64,000 nt of DNA. Source: Bradyrhizobium sp. dw_78 (GTDB lineage: Bacteria > Pseudomonadota > Alphaproteobacteria > Rhizobiales > Xanthobacteraceae). Made by a program: the position numbers and the translations under genes. The first letter of the stretch is position 1, and each line of letters begins with the position of its first letter. The stretch spans positions 372,001 to 436,000 of the forward strand of contig NZ_JAAVUS010000001.1 of NCBI RefSeq assembly GCF_018449525.1. Reading direction: 5' to 3'. A model generated the notes under the pieces. The model searched no databases. It was not told the DNA's origin and worked only from the letters and a program-made list of their open reading frames with translations. Below are positions 44,164 through 53,172 of the stretch, in pieces.

Positions 44164-45726
44164 TCAGGATGGCACCAGCGGCACGCGCAATGCCTGCTCG
44201 TTGTTGATGACGTCCCTTATTTTGAGCGCCTCGGCGAGGCGATCGATGCCGGCGCGGATCTGGTCTTCCGACAGCGAGGCGTAGCCCAGCAACAGCCAAT
44301 TGGCCTCGAACTGTGATCCATCATATTCGTGGCCGCCACCCGACTGCACGGTATAGACGCCGATGTTGCGGGTCCGCGCAATCGCCTTGATGTTGTGGGC
44401 GGGAACGAACGAGGCCGGCAGCCGCCACGCGACATGGGTGCCGGCATCCGTGCCCATCAGATCGACATCGCCGAACCGCTCGCGCAGTGCGCTGATCAGG
44501 GCATTGCGGCGTGAAAAATAATGCTGCTGGCTGCGCCGCAGATGCCGCATGAAACCGCCGCCCTGCATGAAACGCGCGAGGGCGGCTTGCTCGAGCCACA
44601 CCTGGCCGTTGTCGAGCAGCGCTTTGGCCGTAGCGGCCGCATCGACCAGATGCTCGGGAAAGATCGCAAAGCCGGTGCGCAGGCCGGCGCCGAGCGATTT
44701 GGAGAATGTGCCGAGATAGACGACGTGGTCGGGGCTGAGCGCCTTCATCGCCGGCAGCGGCGCGCCGTCATAGCGAAACTCGCTGTCGTAATCGTCCTCG
44801 ATCACATAAGCGCCGGTTTGCTGGGCCCAGCGCAGAATGGTCCGGCGCCGGTCAAGCGTCAGTGTCGCGCCCATGGGAAATTGATGCGACGGCGTAAGAT
44901 AGGCAATACGGGCGTCGGTGGCGGCAACGGCGGTGGCGTCGATTCCGGAGCGGTCGATCGCAATCGGCCGCAAGCGCATCTGGTGGCTCTCGAACAGATA
45001 CGCCGCACCCTGGTTGCAGGGATTTTCCACCACGATCTCGTCGCCCTGCGAGGCCAGGAGGCGCAACACCAGGTTCAGCGCCAGTTGCGCGCCTGCAAGG
45101 ATCACGACCTGTTCCGGCCGTACCCGGATGCCGCGCGTATGGCTGACATGGTTGGCGACCTCGGCACGCAGCGCCATTAAACCGCAGGGGTCGCCATATT
45201 CGGTGAGGTTATGCCCGGCGGTCGCCAGCGACTGCATGATGAGGCGGCGCCATGTCTTCAGCGGAAAGGCGCGGGGGTCGGTGCGCTGGGTCCAGAAATC
45301 GATCGGGATGTTGGAGTTGTTGAGGATCGCGTGCTGACGGCCAGAGAACACATGGGCGGAACGGAATTCCGACGTCTCGGAAAAATCCGCGGCTTCATCG
45401 TTCGTCTTTGTATCCATCGCCTGGTCCGGCAGGATATCAGCGACGAAGGTGCCGACCATGGGCCGTGCGATTAGATAGCCTTCGTTGATCAGCCGCTCAT
45501 AGCCGAAGATCACCGAATTGCGGGATACTTTGAGCTGCGCGGCCAGAATCCGGGATGAAGGAACCGGCGAGCCCGGGCGCAGGACCCCGGTGACGATCTG
45601 TTCCCGGATCTGGCCAAAAATCTGTTCCTGCAGGCTTTCCGCGCTGCCACGGTCGAGGGATATCAGCACTAACGGCCTCAAGCGTTCAACGTTCCACAGC
45701 AAAGACCATTTTGGCCGATGCAGCAA
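44164..45726 (-). CDS. MocR/GabR-type PLP-dependent regulator
   Basis: A 520-residue fusion of a GntR-type winged helix (about 25-95, with LRPGSPVPSSRILAAQLKVSRNSV) and a fold-type I aminotransferase-like domain (about 135-500). The PLP lysine is Lys343 in TFSKSLGAGLR, and YVIEDDYDSEFRY holds the pyridine-binding Asp. Such proteins sense PLP or amino compounds rather than act as enzymes. It is divergent from the CinA-domain gene, which it may control. The exact start is uncertain, since internal starts near residue 20 are possible. Confidence 0.92.
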   Translation of the reverse strand: MLHRPKWSLLWNVERLRPLVLISLDRGSAESLQEQIFGQIREQIVTGVLRPGSPVPSSRILAAQLKVSRNSVIFGYERLINEGYLIARPMVGTFVADILPDQAMDTKTNDEAADFSETSEFRSAHVFSGRQHAILNNSNIPIDFWTQRTDPRAFPLKTWRRLIMQSLATAGHNLTEYGDPCGLMALRAEVANHVSHTRGIRVRPEQVVILAGAQLALNLVLRLLASQGDEIVVENPCNQGAAYLFESHQMRLRPIAIDRSGIDATAVAATDARIAYLTPSHQFPMGATLTLDRRRTILRWAQQTGAYVIEDDYDSEFRYDGAPLPAMKALSPDHVVYLGTFSKSLGAGLRTGFAIFPEHLVDAAATAKALLDNGQVWLEQAALARFMQGGGFMRHLRRSQQHYFSRRNALISALRERFGDVDLMGTDAGTHVAWRLPASFVPAHNIKAIARTRNIGVYTVQSGGGHEYDGSQFEANWLLLGYASLSEDQIRAGIDRLAEALKIRDVINNEQALRVPLVPS

Positions 45727-45836
45727 GCGGTTGCCGGTGTATCCGGGTCCAGTTCATAACGACCTTCTGGGGCCACATCCAAGCACCGGTTGACTTGGAT
45801 CGGCACTGATACACATCGTCCGGCATTGAATAAATA

Positions 45837-46382
45837 ATGCGAGTGGCCAAGATGTCGTCCAACGAAACCTTCCTTAACGATGGTGAGACCATTTTCCCCG
45901 CAGCCCTGCTCGATGCCGCGGCAGCCGCGCTCGCGGCCGCGAAGAACAAAGGCTTTCGTCTCGCTACCGCTGAAACCGTCACCGCAGGTCTTGTCAGCGC
46001 CTGCCTGACATCGGTATCGGGTGCGTCGCAGATTTTCGACCGCGGCTATGTACTTTATCATGAGTCCGCGAAAGCCACCGGTCTTGGCGTCGCGGCGGAT
46101 GTCTCGGCGAAACATGGCGCGGTCAGCGCGGAGGTGACAGAGGGGCTCGCGGAAGGCCTGTTGTCGAATTCCGGAGCGGCCGTCACCGTCGCGATCACGG
46201 GCTATGCCGGCCCCGGCGGCGGCAATGCCAAGAATCCCGTGGGCACGATCTTCATTGCGGCGGCGCGCAACGGCAAGCCGCTGCTGGCGGAGCGCCATGT
46301 ATTTTCCGGCAGCCGTGATAATGTGCGGCTGGAAGCGGTGGCGGCGGCCATTCGCCTGATGCATAAACAAATCGACGCATGA
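45837..46382 (+). CDS. CinA C-terminal domain protein (NMN amidohydrolase-like)
   Basis: A 181-residue stand-alone CinA C-terminal domain, the module of PncC that deamidates NMN to NaMN. The core is visible as RLATAETVTAGLVSACLTSVSG (about 41-62), GVAADVSAKHGAVSAEVTEGLAEG and VAITGYAGPGGGNAKNPVGTIF. The active-site region reads AETVTAG where classical members have ESCTGG, so catalysis may differ. An alternative start at 45852 gives MSSNETFL. Its stop overlaps the next gene by four bases. Confidence 0.85.
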   Translation: MRVAKMSSNETFLNDGETIFPAALLDAAAAALAAAKNKGFRLATAETVTAGLVSACLTSVSGASQIFDRGYVLYHESAKATGLGVAADVSAKHGAVSAEVTEGLAEGLLSNSGAAVTVAITGYAGPGGGNAKNPVGTIFIAAARNGKPLLAERHVFSGSRDNVRLEAVAAAIRLMHKQIDA

Positions 46383-47377
46383 ATCGCACACCGCTCGTTT
46401 TGCTGACGGGGTTTCTCGGTTCCGGCAAGACGACGTTGTTGAACGGACTGCTGGCGACGCCGGCGTTTCGCGACACCGCAGTGGTGATCAACGAAGCTGG
46501 CGACATCGGTCTCGATCACCTGCTGGTGGAGCAGGGGTCCGATGCGGTGGCGGTGCTGGCGGGCGGCTGTCTGTGCTGCCGCACCAAGGGGGCCCTGACG
46601 CCCGCGCTGGCAAATTTGTTGCGTCGAAACCGCGATGAGAACAAGGCTCCGTTCGCGCGAATTATCGTCGAGACCAGCGGGCTGTCCGACCCGTCGGCGC
46701 TGCTCGAAGATCTGATCGCCGACGTGTTCTTCAATCGCTATTTTGCGTTCTCGGGCATCGTCACCGTCGTCGATGTGCGCACCTTCGCCGGCACGGTAAC
46801 GGAGCATATGGAGGCGCGAATGCAGGTCGCACTGGCCGACCGGCTGATGCTGACCAAGACCGATCTGGTATCGGCTGTTGAAACGGCGGCGGTCCAGCAA
46901 TGGCTGGCCGATATCAATCCCCATGCGCCGCAGGTGATCGTATCGCCCGGCTCGGTGACGATGGCGGCGTTCTGGCCGGAACTGCTCGACCTGCCGCAAG
47001 CGCTCATGACAAAAGTAAATGTGGTGCGATCAGCGGAGCCGACGCCGATCGCAACCGCTTCACTGGCATTCAGCGGCGTCATTGAACAGGACGCGCTGGA
47101 GGGGTGGCTCGATCACACCGTCAATCTGCTTGGGCCGATGCTGCTGCGGATGAAGGCGATGCTCGATATCGAACACGTGCAGGGACCGACCGTGCTGCAT
47201 CTGGTACAGGGTTTGTTGCACCGGCCGGTCGATCTCAAGGCGTGGCCGGCCGCGGATCGCCAGAACCGCATCGTGCTGATCGGCCGCGAGGTCGAGGAGC
47301 AGATATTGGTGGATGCGCTGGCGCGGCTGGCAACAACGGTCAGGCGAACAGCGATGACACCGAGCGCTCCTCGCTGA
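46379..47377 (+). CDS. CobW/COG0523 G3E family GTPase
   Basis: A 332-residue P-loop GTPase of the metal chaperone superfamily. Walker A is [13 protein letters not shown] (10-22), the metal motif CxCC is Cys64-Leu-Cys66-Cys67 in [11 protein letters not shown], and LMLTKTDLV gives the guanine-binding TKTD. The C-terminal CobW domain includes [17 protein letters not shown] earlier and [18 protein letters not shown]. Zn or other metal delivery is typical, but the client is unknown. It overlaps cinA (ATGA) and, in antiparallel, the last 38 bases of the prs gene. Confidence 0.9.
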   Translation: MNRTPLVLLTGFLGSGKTTLLNGLLATPAFRDTAVVINEAGDIGLDHLLVEQGSDAVAVLAGGCLCCRTKGALTPALANLLRRNRDENKAPFARIIVETSGLSDPSALLEDLIADVFFNRYFAFSGIVTVVDVRTFAGTVTEHMEARMQVALADRLMLTKTDLVSAVETAAVQQWLADINPHAPQVIVSPGSVTMAAFWPELLDLPQALMTKVNVVRSAEPTPIATASLAFSGVIEQDALEGWLDHTVNLLGPMLLRMKAMLDIEHVQGPTVLHLVQGLLHRPVDLKAWPAADRQNRIVLIGREVEEQILVDALARLATTVRRTAMTPSAPR

Positions 47378-48266
47378 TCCGCAGGATCGCCTCGCCGATC
47401 AGCGGGGCCACCGAGACGCGGCGGATTTTTGCCGACGGCGCGATCATATCCTCGATACTGTCGGTGACGGTCAGCGAGCTCAGCCGTGACTGGCTGATCT
47501 TGTCCTTGGCGCCTCCGGAAAGCACGCCGTGCGAGGCATAGGCGCAGACTTGCGTGGCGCCCTGGCCGAGCAGCGCGTCGGCGGCATTGCAGAGGGTGCC
47601 GCCGGAATCGACGATATCGTCGATCAGGATACAGGCCTTGCCTTCGACCTCGCCGATCACGTTCATCACTTCCGAGACCCCCGCTTTGGGGCGGCGCTTG
47701 TCGATGATCGCCAGCGGCGAGCCGATCCGCTGCGCCAGCTGCCTGGCGCGAACCACGCCGCCAATATCCGGCGACACCACGACGCTGCCTTCCGGATCGA
47801 AGCGTTCGGCGATGTCGCGCGCGAACAGCGGCGCCGCGATCAGATTATCGGTGGGGATGTCGAAGAAGCCCTGAATCTGGCCGGCATGCAGATCTAGGGT
47901 CAGGATGCGGTTGGCGCCGGCCACGGCCAGCAGATTGGCCACCAGCTTTGCCGAGATCGGGGTGCGCGGCCCGGTCTTGCGATCCTGCCGGGCGTAGCCG
48001 AAATACGGGATCACCGCGGTGATGCGGCGCGCCGAGCCCCGGCGCAGCGCGTCGATGCAAATCAGCAATTCCATCAAATTGTCGTTCGTGGGAAACGCCG
48101 TCGGCTGCACCACGAAGACATCTTCGCCGCGAACGTTTTCCAGAATCTCGACGTAAATCTCGGAATCGGCGAAGCGCCGCACCTCGGCATTGACGGTCGG
48201 CAGATGGAGATAGGCACTGATGCTGGTGGCGAGACTGCGATTACCGTTACAAGCTAGAATCATCAT
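47340..48266 (-). CDS. prs: Ribose-phosphate pyrophosphokinase (PRPP synthetase)
   Basis: Makes PRPP from ribose 5-phosphate and ATP. The 308-residue protein is class I-like: flexible loop [18 protein letters not shown] (about 96-113), [18 protein letters not shown], and the PRPP motif [18 protein letters not shown] (about 213-230). Some residues differ from the housekeeping enzyme as I remember it, for example [14 protein letters not shown] at the N-terminus, so this may be a second copy. It converges with the GTPase gene by a 38-base overlap. A phosphoribosyltransferase-like gene lies 5 kb downstream. Confidence 0.93.
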   Translation of the reverse strand: MMILACNGNRSLATSISAYLHLPTVNAEVRRFADSEIYVEILENVRGEDVFVVQPTAFPTNDNLMELLICIDALRRGSARRITAVIPYFGYARQDRKTGPRTPISAKLVANLLAVAGANRILTLDLHAGQIQGFFDIPTDNLIAAPLFARDIAERFDPEGSVVVSPDIGGVVRARQLAQRIGSPLAIIDKRRPKAGVSEVMNVIGEVEGKACILIDDIVDSGGTLCNAADALLGQGATQVCAYASHGVLSGGAKDKISQSRLSSLTVTDSIEDMIAPSAKIRRVSVAPLIGEAILRISEERSVSSLFA

Positions 48267-48449
48267 GCGCGGGGGCCTCTTCGCGGATGCGCATAACTTA
48301 TTTGGGTCCAGGCCACGGTCTCAGCGCCAGTGAATTGGCAGTTCATGGAACCAGTCGCCGACTGGTACCATCAACGCATCATGTCGCGGACCTTGGGAAA
48401 CGCGGGGGGGCCGCCTAGCCTCGGTTCAAGATTGACCGAGGAGGATCTC

Positions 48450-49181
48450 ATGGCAATTGCGCTCAAGGGAAATATGGGTATCGTGCCCGCGCTCGATATC
48501 GACTCTCCCGAACATCTCGAACTGGTGATGCGCGAAACCTCGAAGCGCGAAGGCGTCGCCGGCTACAAGCTCGGTCTCACCTCGGTGCTGCGGTTCGGCC
48601 TGCGGGAATCGGTTCGCCGCCTGCGCGACCTCACCGATCTGCCGATCATCTACGATCACCAAAAGGCCGGCCCCGATATGCCGGACATGGCGGTGAAATA
48701 CACCGCGCTGTGCAAGGAAGCCGATGTCGATGGCCTGATCCTGTTTCCGGTGGCCGGGCCGACCGCGGTGGACGGCTTTGTCGGCGAAGCGGTTCGGGCC
48801 GGCTTGATTCCGCTGGTCGGTGGTGAAATCCCGGTGCCGGATTATGGCGTCTCCGGCGGTGGCTACATGATCGACGATGCGCTCGACCGCATTCTGGTCC
48901 GTGCCGTCCATAACAAGGCCGATCATTTCGTGTTGCCGGCCCATGACCCCGTCAAGATCGCGCGCTGGTCGAAATGGATCGCCGCCAACGTGACATCGCC
49001 GCTGGTGCTGCTCACCGGCTTCGGCGCACTCGGCGGCAGCATCGAAACCTCCTTCGCGGCGGCGTCGGCGTGCAAGCGCCGTTTCGCCATCGTCGGACGT
49101 CTGATTACCGGCAGCAAGACGCCGGGCGATGCCGCTGCGCATTTGTATGAGCAGATGCAGGCGGTCAAGACCGCCGCCTGA
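48450..49181 (+). CDS. OMP-decarboxylase-like TIM-barrel protein
   Basis: A 243-residue protein resembling the orotidine 5'-phosphate decarboxylase/HUMPS family. GIVPALDIDSPEHLELVM is the first strand, followed by GYKLGLTSVLRFGL with the substrate Lys, and the catalytic region reads IYDHQKAGPDMPDMA where classical enzymes have DxKxxDIP. The phosphate-binding end has VLLTGFGALGGSIETSF and RFAIVGRLITGSKTP. The start at 48450 follows GGAGGA; upstream in-frame codons are unsupported. It forms a pair with the aldehyde dehydrogenase gene two bases downstream, which argues against a simple pyrimidine role. Confidence 0.75.
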   Translation: MAIALKGNMGIVPALDIDSPEHLELVMRETSKREGVAGYKLGLTSVLRFGLRESVRRLRDLTDLPIIYDHQKAGPDMPDMAVKYTALCKEADVDGLILFPVAGPTAVDGFVGEAVRAGLIPLVGGEIPVPDYGVSGGGYMIDDALDRILVRAVHNKADHFVLPAHDPVKIARWSKWIAANVTSPLVLLTGFGALGGSIETSFAAASACKRRFAIVGRLITGSKTPGDAAAHLYEQMQAVKTAA

Positions 49182-49183
49182 GC

Positions 49184-50644
49184 ATGACACCCGTGCTCGC
49201 CAGGCTGCGGCTGACGCCCTTCATTGATGGCGCCTTTCAGGAGGCGGGCCGCGCGGTCGACACTGTGCTCGATCCCGCGACCGGGGAGACGGTCGCCAGC
49301 GTCACGGCGGCGCGTCCCGAACAGGTCGTGAAGGCGATCGGCGCCGCACGGCGCGCCTTCGACGAGGGCGACTGGCCGCGGATGCCGGTCTATGAGCGTG
49401 GCCAGGTGCTGCGCGCCATCGCCGACGGCATCATGGCGCGGTCGGAAGATCTGGCGCTGCTGGAGTCGGTCAACGGCGGCAAGCCGATCTCGGGCGCATG
49501 CCGCGAGGTTGCCGGCGCGGCCCGCGTCTTCAATTATTACGCCGGCGCGATGGACAAGTTTTTCGGCGACACCATTCCGGTGTCCGAAAGCCTGCTCAAT
49601 TTCACGCTGCGCGAGCCGCTCGGCGTGGTCGCCCAGATCACGCCGTGGAATTTTCCGTTGCTGGCCGCTGCCTGGAAACTTGCGCCGGCGCTTGCCGCAG
49701 GTTGCGCCTGCCTGCTGAAGCCCTCGCCGCTGACGCCGCTTTCGACGCTGATGCTGGCCGAGATCATTGCCGATTGTGGTGTGCCGGCAGGTATCGTCAA
49801 CATCCTGCCCGGCGGCGCCGAGATCGGCCAGTTGCTGGCCGAGCACGAGGCGATCGACGGCATATCTTTCACGGGATCGACGGCCGTGGGCACCGCGGTG
49901 ATGCGCGCCGCGGCCGGCAGCATCAAGAGCGTGGCGCTGGAGCTCGGCGGTAAGAACGCCTGCATCGTGTTTGACGATGCCGATATCGAGAAGGCGGCGA
50001 AGAGCGCTGTCGGCGCCGCCTTCGGCAATGCCGGTCAGTCCTGTTCGGCCCGCTCGCGGATGCTGGTGCAGAAATCCGCCGTGGCGGCGTTCACGCAGGC
50101 GCTGGTCGATGAACTCGCAAAGTTGCGGCTTGGTTCGCCGCTCGATCCGGCGACCACGCTGGGCCCGCTGATCTCGGCGCCGCATTGGGAGCGCGTCGAC
50201 AGCAGCGTTCGCGCCGCGGAAAGGGGTGGCGCCAGACTTGTTACGGGCGGTGCCCGGCCTGCCGAACTGAAGAAGGGTAATTTCTATTTGCCCACCGTGT
50301 TCGGCGATGTCTCGCCGGAATTGCCGATCTACCGCGACGAGATCTTCGGCCCGGTCTGCAGCATCACGCCGTTCGCCACCGAAGCGCAGGCGATCCGCAT
50401 GGCCAACGCCTCGGCCTACGGCCTCAACGGCTCGGTGTGGTCGCGTGATATCGGCCGGGCATTGCGGGTGGCGAAAGCCGTGCGCACCGGCATGATCGCG
50501 GTCAACGGATTGCCGAGTGCCAGTTCCACCAGTCTTTTTGCGCCGTTCGGTGGTTACAAGCGTTCCGGATTGGGACGCGAACTCGGGATGAACGCATTGG
50601 CGTTTTATACCGAGGTGAAAACCGTGACGGTGGACCTTACATAG
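49184..50644 (+). CDS. NAD(P)-dependent aldehyde dehydrogenase
   Basis: A 486-residue enzyme of the ALDH superfamily, expected to oxidise an aldehyde to its acid. Catalytic Cys287 is in GNAGQSCSARSR, general base Glu253 in ALELGGKNA, and Asn156 in ITPWNFPLL. The phrase DEIFGPVCSITPF is also standard. It resembles betaine/gamma-aminobutyraldehyde-type members most. It starts two bases behind the OMP-decarboxylase-like gene. The substrate is unknown. Confidence 0.93.
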   Translation: MTPVLARLRLTPFIDGAFQEAGRAVDTVLDPATGETVASVTAARPEQVVKAIGAARRAFDEGDWPRMPVYERGQVLRAIADGIMARSEDLALLESVNGGKPISGACREVAGAARVFNYYAGAMDKFFGDTIPVSESLLNFTLREPLGVVAQITPWNFPLLAAAWKLAPALAAGCACLLKPSPLTPLSTLMLAEIIADCGVPAGIVNILPGGAEIGQLLAEHEAIDGISFTGSTAVGTAVMRAAAGSIKSVALELGGKNACIVFDDADIEKAAKSAVGAAFGNAGQSCSARSRMLVQKSAVAAFTQALVDELAKLRLGSPLDPATTLGPLISAPHWERVDSSVRAAERGGARLVTGGARPAELKKGNFYLPTVFGDVSPELPIYRDEIFGPVCSITPFATEAQAIRMANASAYGLNGSVWSRDIGRALRVAKAVRTGMIAVNGLPSASSTSLFAPFGGYKRSGLGRELGMNALAFYTEVKTVTVDLT

Positions 50645-50921
50645 AGCGTTCTCGAGCGAAAGCCTGCCCAGGACCTGATCCGGGGTGGATACCGCTTCGC
50701 GGGAAGGAAACGCGTCAAAGCAGGAATTTGAAGCTTGGGTTCTGATTCAATCGGAGCCGAAGGCTTAGAAGGACGATGCGTCGTCCGAAGCCCTCAATCC
50801 GGGGACACGTGGACGGGACATGGGGCCAGTTCTGCTGGACCCATGGATTGAACGGCTTTTGGAGCTTCGCCTTGGTTTCGGCCCTGCTAGCCTTCCAACT
50901 CGAATAAGAAGGACTTCCTGG

Positions 50922-52178
50922 ATGCTGACTGCAATTGTCGGTGGTACCTTGATTGACGGACTGGGCGGCGACCCGATCCGCTCCGGCATTGTCGTCATCG
51001 AGGACGGGAGAATAGTTGCGTCGGGTTCCGAGGCAAATGTAGCAATTCCTGCTGGCGCCAAGCGCCTTGACGCGTCGGGCCGCACTATTTTGCCGGGCTT
51101 CATTGACTGCCACGTCCACGGCACTTATCGCGCCCGTGACATGCGCCAGCATCTGCTCAACACGCCGACCTATAATGTTCTGCGCTCGATCGACATCTTT
51201 CGCGAGACGCTGGCCTGCGGCATCACCACCGCGCGCGACATGGGCGGCGCCGACGCCGGCTTCCGCACCGCGATCGACGAGGGGCTGATCGATGGGCCGC
51301 GCCTGTTGATCTCGCTCGGCATGATTTCGCAGACCGGCGGCCATGGCGACTACTGGGTGCCGGCCGACATGCGAATTCAGAAACGTGCCTGGTTGCCGAA
51401 TACCGTGGCCGACGGCGTCGAGGAAATTCGCCGGGTGGTGCGCGAACTTTTGATGCGCGGCGCAGACTTTATTAAAATCTGCGCGACCGGCGGCATCACC
51501 TCGATTACCGACTCCTGGGACGAGCCGCAGTTCACCGTCGATGAAATCCGCACTGCGGTCGAGGAGGCCGCGGCCAAGAGGCGCCCTGTGGCGGTTCATG
51601 CCGAAGGCATCGACGGCATCCGCAACGCCGTGAAGGCCGGCATCCACTCGCTGGAACACGGCTGGTTCCTCGATGAGGAAGCCGCCGACACGATGATCGA
51701 GATGAAAACCTGGTGGGTTCCGACGCTGGCGCTGGTGCCGCTCTCGATGAAGAAGCGCGGCGACGACAAGTCCTGGGCCGGACATCAGATGGGCCAGGAA
51801 GACGTCAAGGACAGGCAGATCTACAATTTGATGCAGGACCAGATCCCGATCTGGAAGGACGCGGTGCGCCGCGGCGTCAAGGTCGCCATGGGCACCGACC
51901 AGTCGCACCGCCTGCTGGTCGGCGAGAACATGGTCGAGCTGGAGTTCATGGTAGACTGGCTCGGCATGACGCCGATGGAGGTGATCGTCGCCTCCACCAG
52001 CAAGGCCGCCGAATGCATCGAGCGCCCGGAACTCGGCGTGCTCGCCGCGGGCAAGGTCGCCGACATCCTTGTGGTGGATGGCGATCCGCTCGACGATATC
52101 CGCGTGATGCAGAAGCGCGAGTGCCTTCACCTCATCATGAAAGCCGGCAAGGCATTCACCAACAAACTATCCTCTTAA
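50922..52178 (+). CDS. Metal-dependent amidohydrolase
   Basis: A 418-residue amidohydrolase with a binuclear metal site: His64 and His66 in FIDCHVHG, bridging Lys185 in FIKICATGG, His226 in AVHAEG, His246 in LEHGW and Asp326 in MGTDQS. The pattern is that of the imidazolonepropionase-like/Xaa-Pro dipeptidase group that acts on cyclic amides or N-acyl amino acids. The start at 50922 lies after a 277-base gap from aldH and follows AAGGAC weakly. It is 19 bases ahead of the NadC-like gene. Confidence 0.9.
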   Translation: MLTAIVGGTLIDGLGGDPIRSGIVVIEDGRIVASGSEANVAIPAGAKRLDASGRTILPGFIDCHVHGTYRARDMRQHLLNTPTYNVLRSIDIFRETLACGITTARDMGGADAGFRTAIDEGLIDGPRLLISLGMISQTGGHGDYWVPADMRIQKRAWLPNTVADGVEEIRRVVRELLMRGADFIKICATGGITSITDSWDEPQFTVDEIRTAVEEAAAKRRPVAVHAEGIDGIRNAVKAGIHSLEHGWFLDEEAADTMIEMKTWWVPTLALVPLSMKKRGDDKSWAGHQMGQEDVKDRQIYNLMQDQIPIWKDAVRRGVKVAMGTDQSHRLLVGENMVELEFMVDWLGMTPMEVIVASTSKAAECIERPELGVLAAGKVADILVVDGDPLDDIRVMQKRECLHLIMKAGKAFTNKLSS

Positions 52179-52197
52179 GGTTCAAAGGAACGGTCCG

Positions 52198-53088
52198 ATG
52201 AAACTCAATCGCTTTATGATCCGGCCGCTGGTGGAGCAGGCGCTGCGCGAAGAGCTCGGCCCCGGCGACACCACCGGCGGCTTCCTGGTCGGAGAAGATC
52301 CGATCCAGACGGCGCAGATCTACGCCAAGGGCCACGGCATCGTCTGCGGCCTGCTATTGGCCGACGAGACCATCAAGCAGATCGATCCCGATGCGCGGAT
52401 CGACTATGCGGTGCAGGATGGCGACGTGGTCAGTCCCGGCACCGTGCTGCTGCGAATCCAGGCGCGTGCCTCGACGTTCTTCATCATCGAGCGCAACTCG
52501 CTCGACTGGTTGCAGCAGATGTCGGGCATCGCCACCAAGACCCGGCGTTATGTCGACCTGGTCAAGCATACCAAGGTGCGCCTCACCGACACCCGCAAGG
52601 GCTGGCCCGGCCTGCGCATGATCATGAAATATGCGGTTCGCGTCGGCGGCGCCCACAATCATATCTTCAGCCTCGCCAACTGCATCCTGGTCAAGGACAA
52701 TCACATCAAGATCGCGGGCTCCATCACCAATGCGATCGAGACGCTCCGCGCCACCGCGCAGCACACCTTCAAGATCGAGGTGGAATGCGAGACCATGGAA
52801 ATGGTCGAGGAGGCGCTGTCCTGCGGTGTCGAGATCATCATGTTCGACAACATGGATATCGACGAGATGCGCGCCGGCCTGAAGCTGGTCAATGGCCGCG
52901 CCATCACCGAAGCCTCCGGCGGCATCAACGAACAGACCATCGTGCCGATCGCTGAAACCGGCGTCGATATCATCTCGGTCGGCGATCTCACGCACTCGAT
53001 CAAGGCGCTCGATATCAGTCTCGACGTCAAGGACATCAAGCCGAGCGCGCATCGTACGATCAAGCGTTTGAAAGAGGCGACGCAATAA
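52198..53088 (+). CDS. NadC-like phosphoribosyltransferase (quinolinate PRTase family)
   Basis: A 296-residue protein with both domains of quinolinate phosphoribosyltransferase. It has LGPGDTTGGFL (20-30), FFIIERNSLDWLQQMSGIATKT, TDTRKGWPGLR (130-140), KYAVRVGGAHNHI (144-156) and LVKDNHIKIAG. In true NadC the last motifs read DTRKTTPG and GGGxNHRxGL; here Thr135 is Gly and the Arg after NH is Ile156. That Arg helps bind a quinolinate carboxylate in known enzymes, so the substrate is probably not quinolinate. A phosphoribosyl transfer to a related heteroaromatic acid is inferred. Confidence 0.85.
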   Translation: MKLNRFMIRPLVEQALREELGPGDTTGGFLVGEDPIQTAQIYAKGHGIVCGLLLADETIKQIDPDARIDYAVQDGDVVSPGTVLLRIQARASTFFIIERNSLDWLQQMSGIATKTRRYVDLVKHTKVRLTDTRKGWPGLRMIMKYAVRVGGAHNHIFSLANCILVKDNHIKIAGSITNAIETLRATAQHTFKIEVECETMEMVEEALSCGVEIIMFDNMDIDEMRAGLKLVNGRAITEASGGINEQTIVPIAETGVDIISVGDLTHSIKALDISLDVKDIKPSAHRTIKRLKEATQ

Positions 53089-53172
53089 CGCCGGGGGGCG
53101 CTCGAACTTTCAGCCCTGAAAGGCTTCATGATCGGTTCTGCGACCAGGATGGAAGTTGAGCGGAAAAACGAC

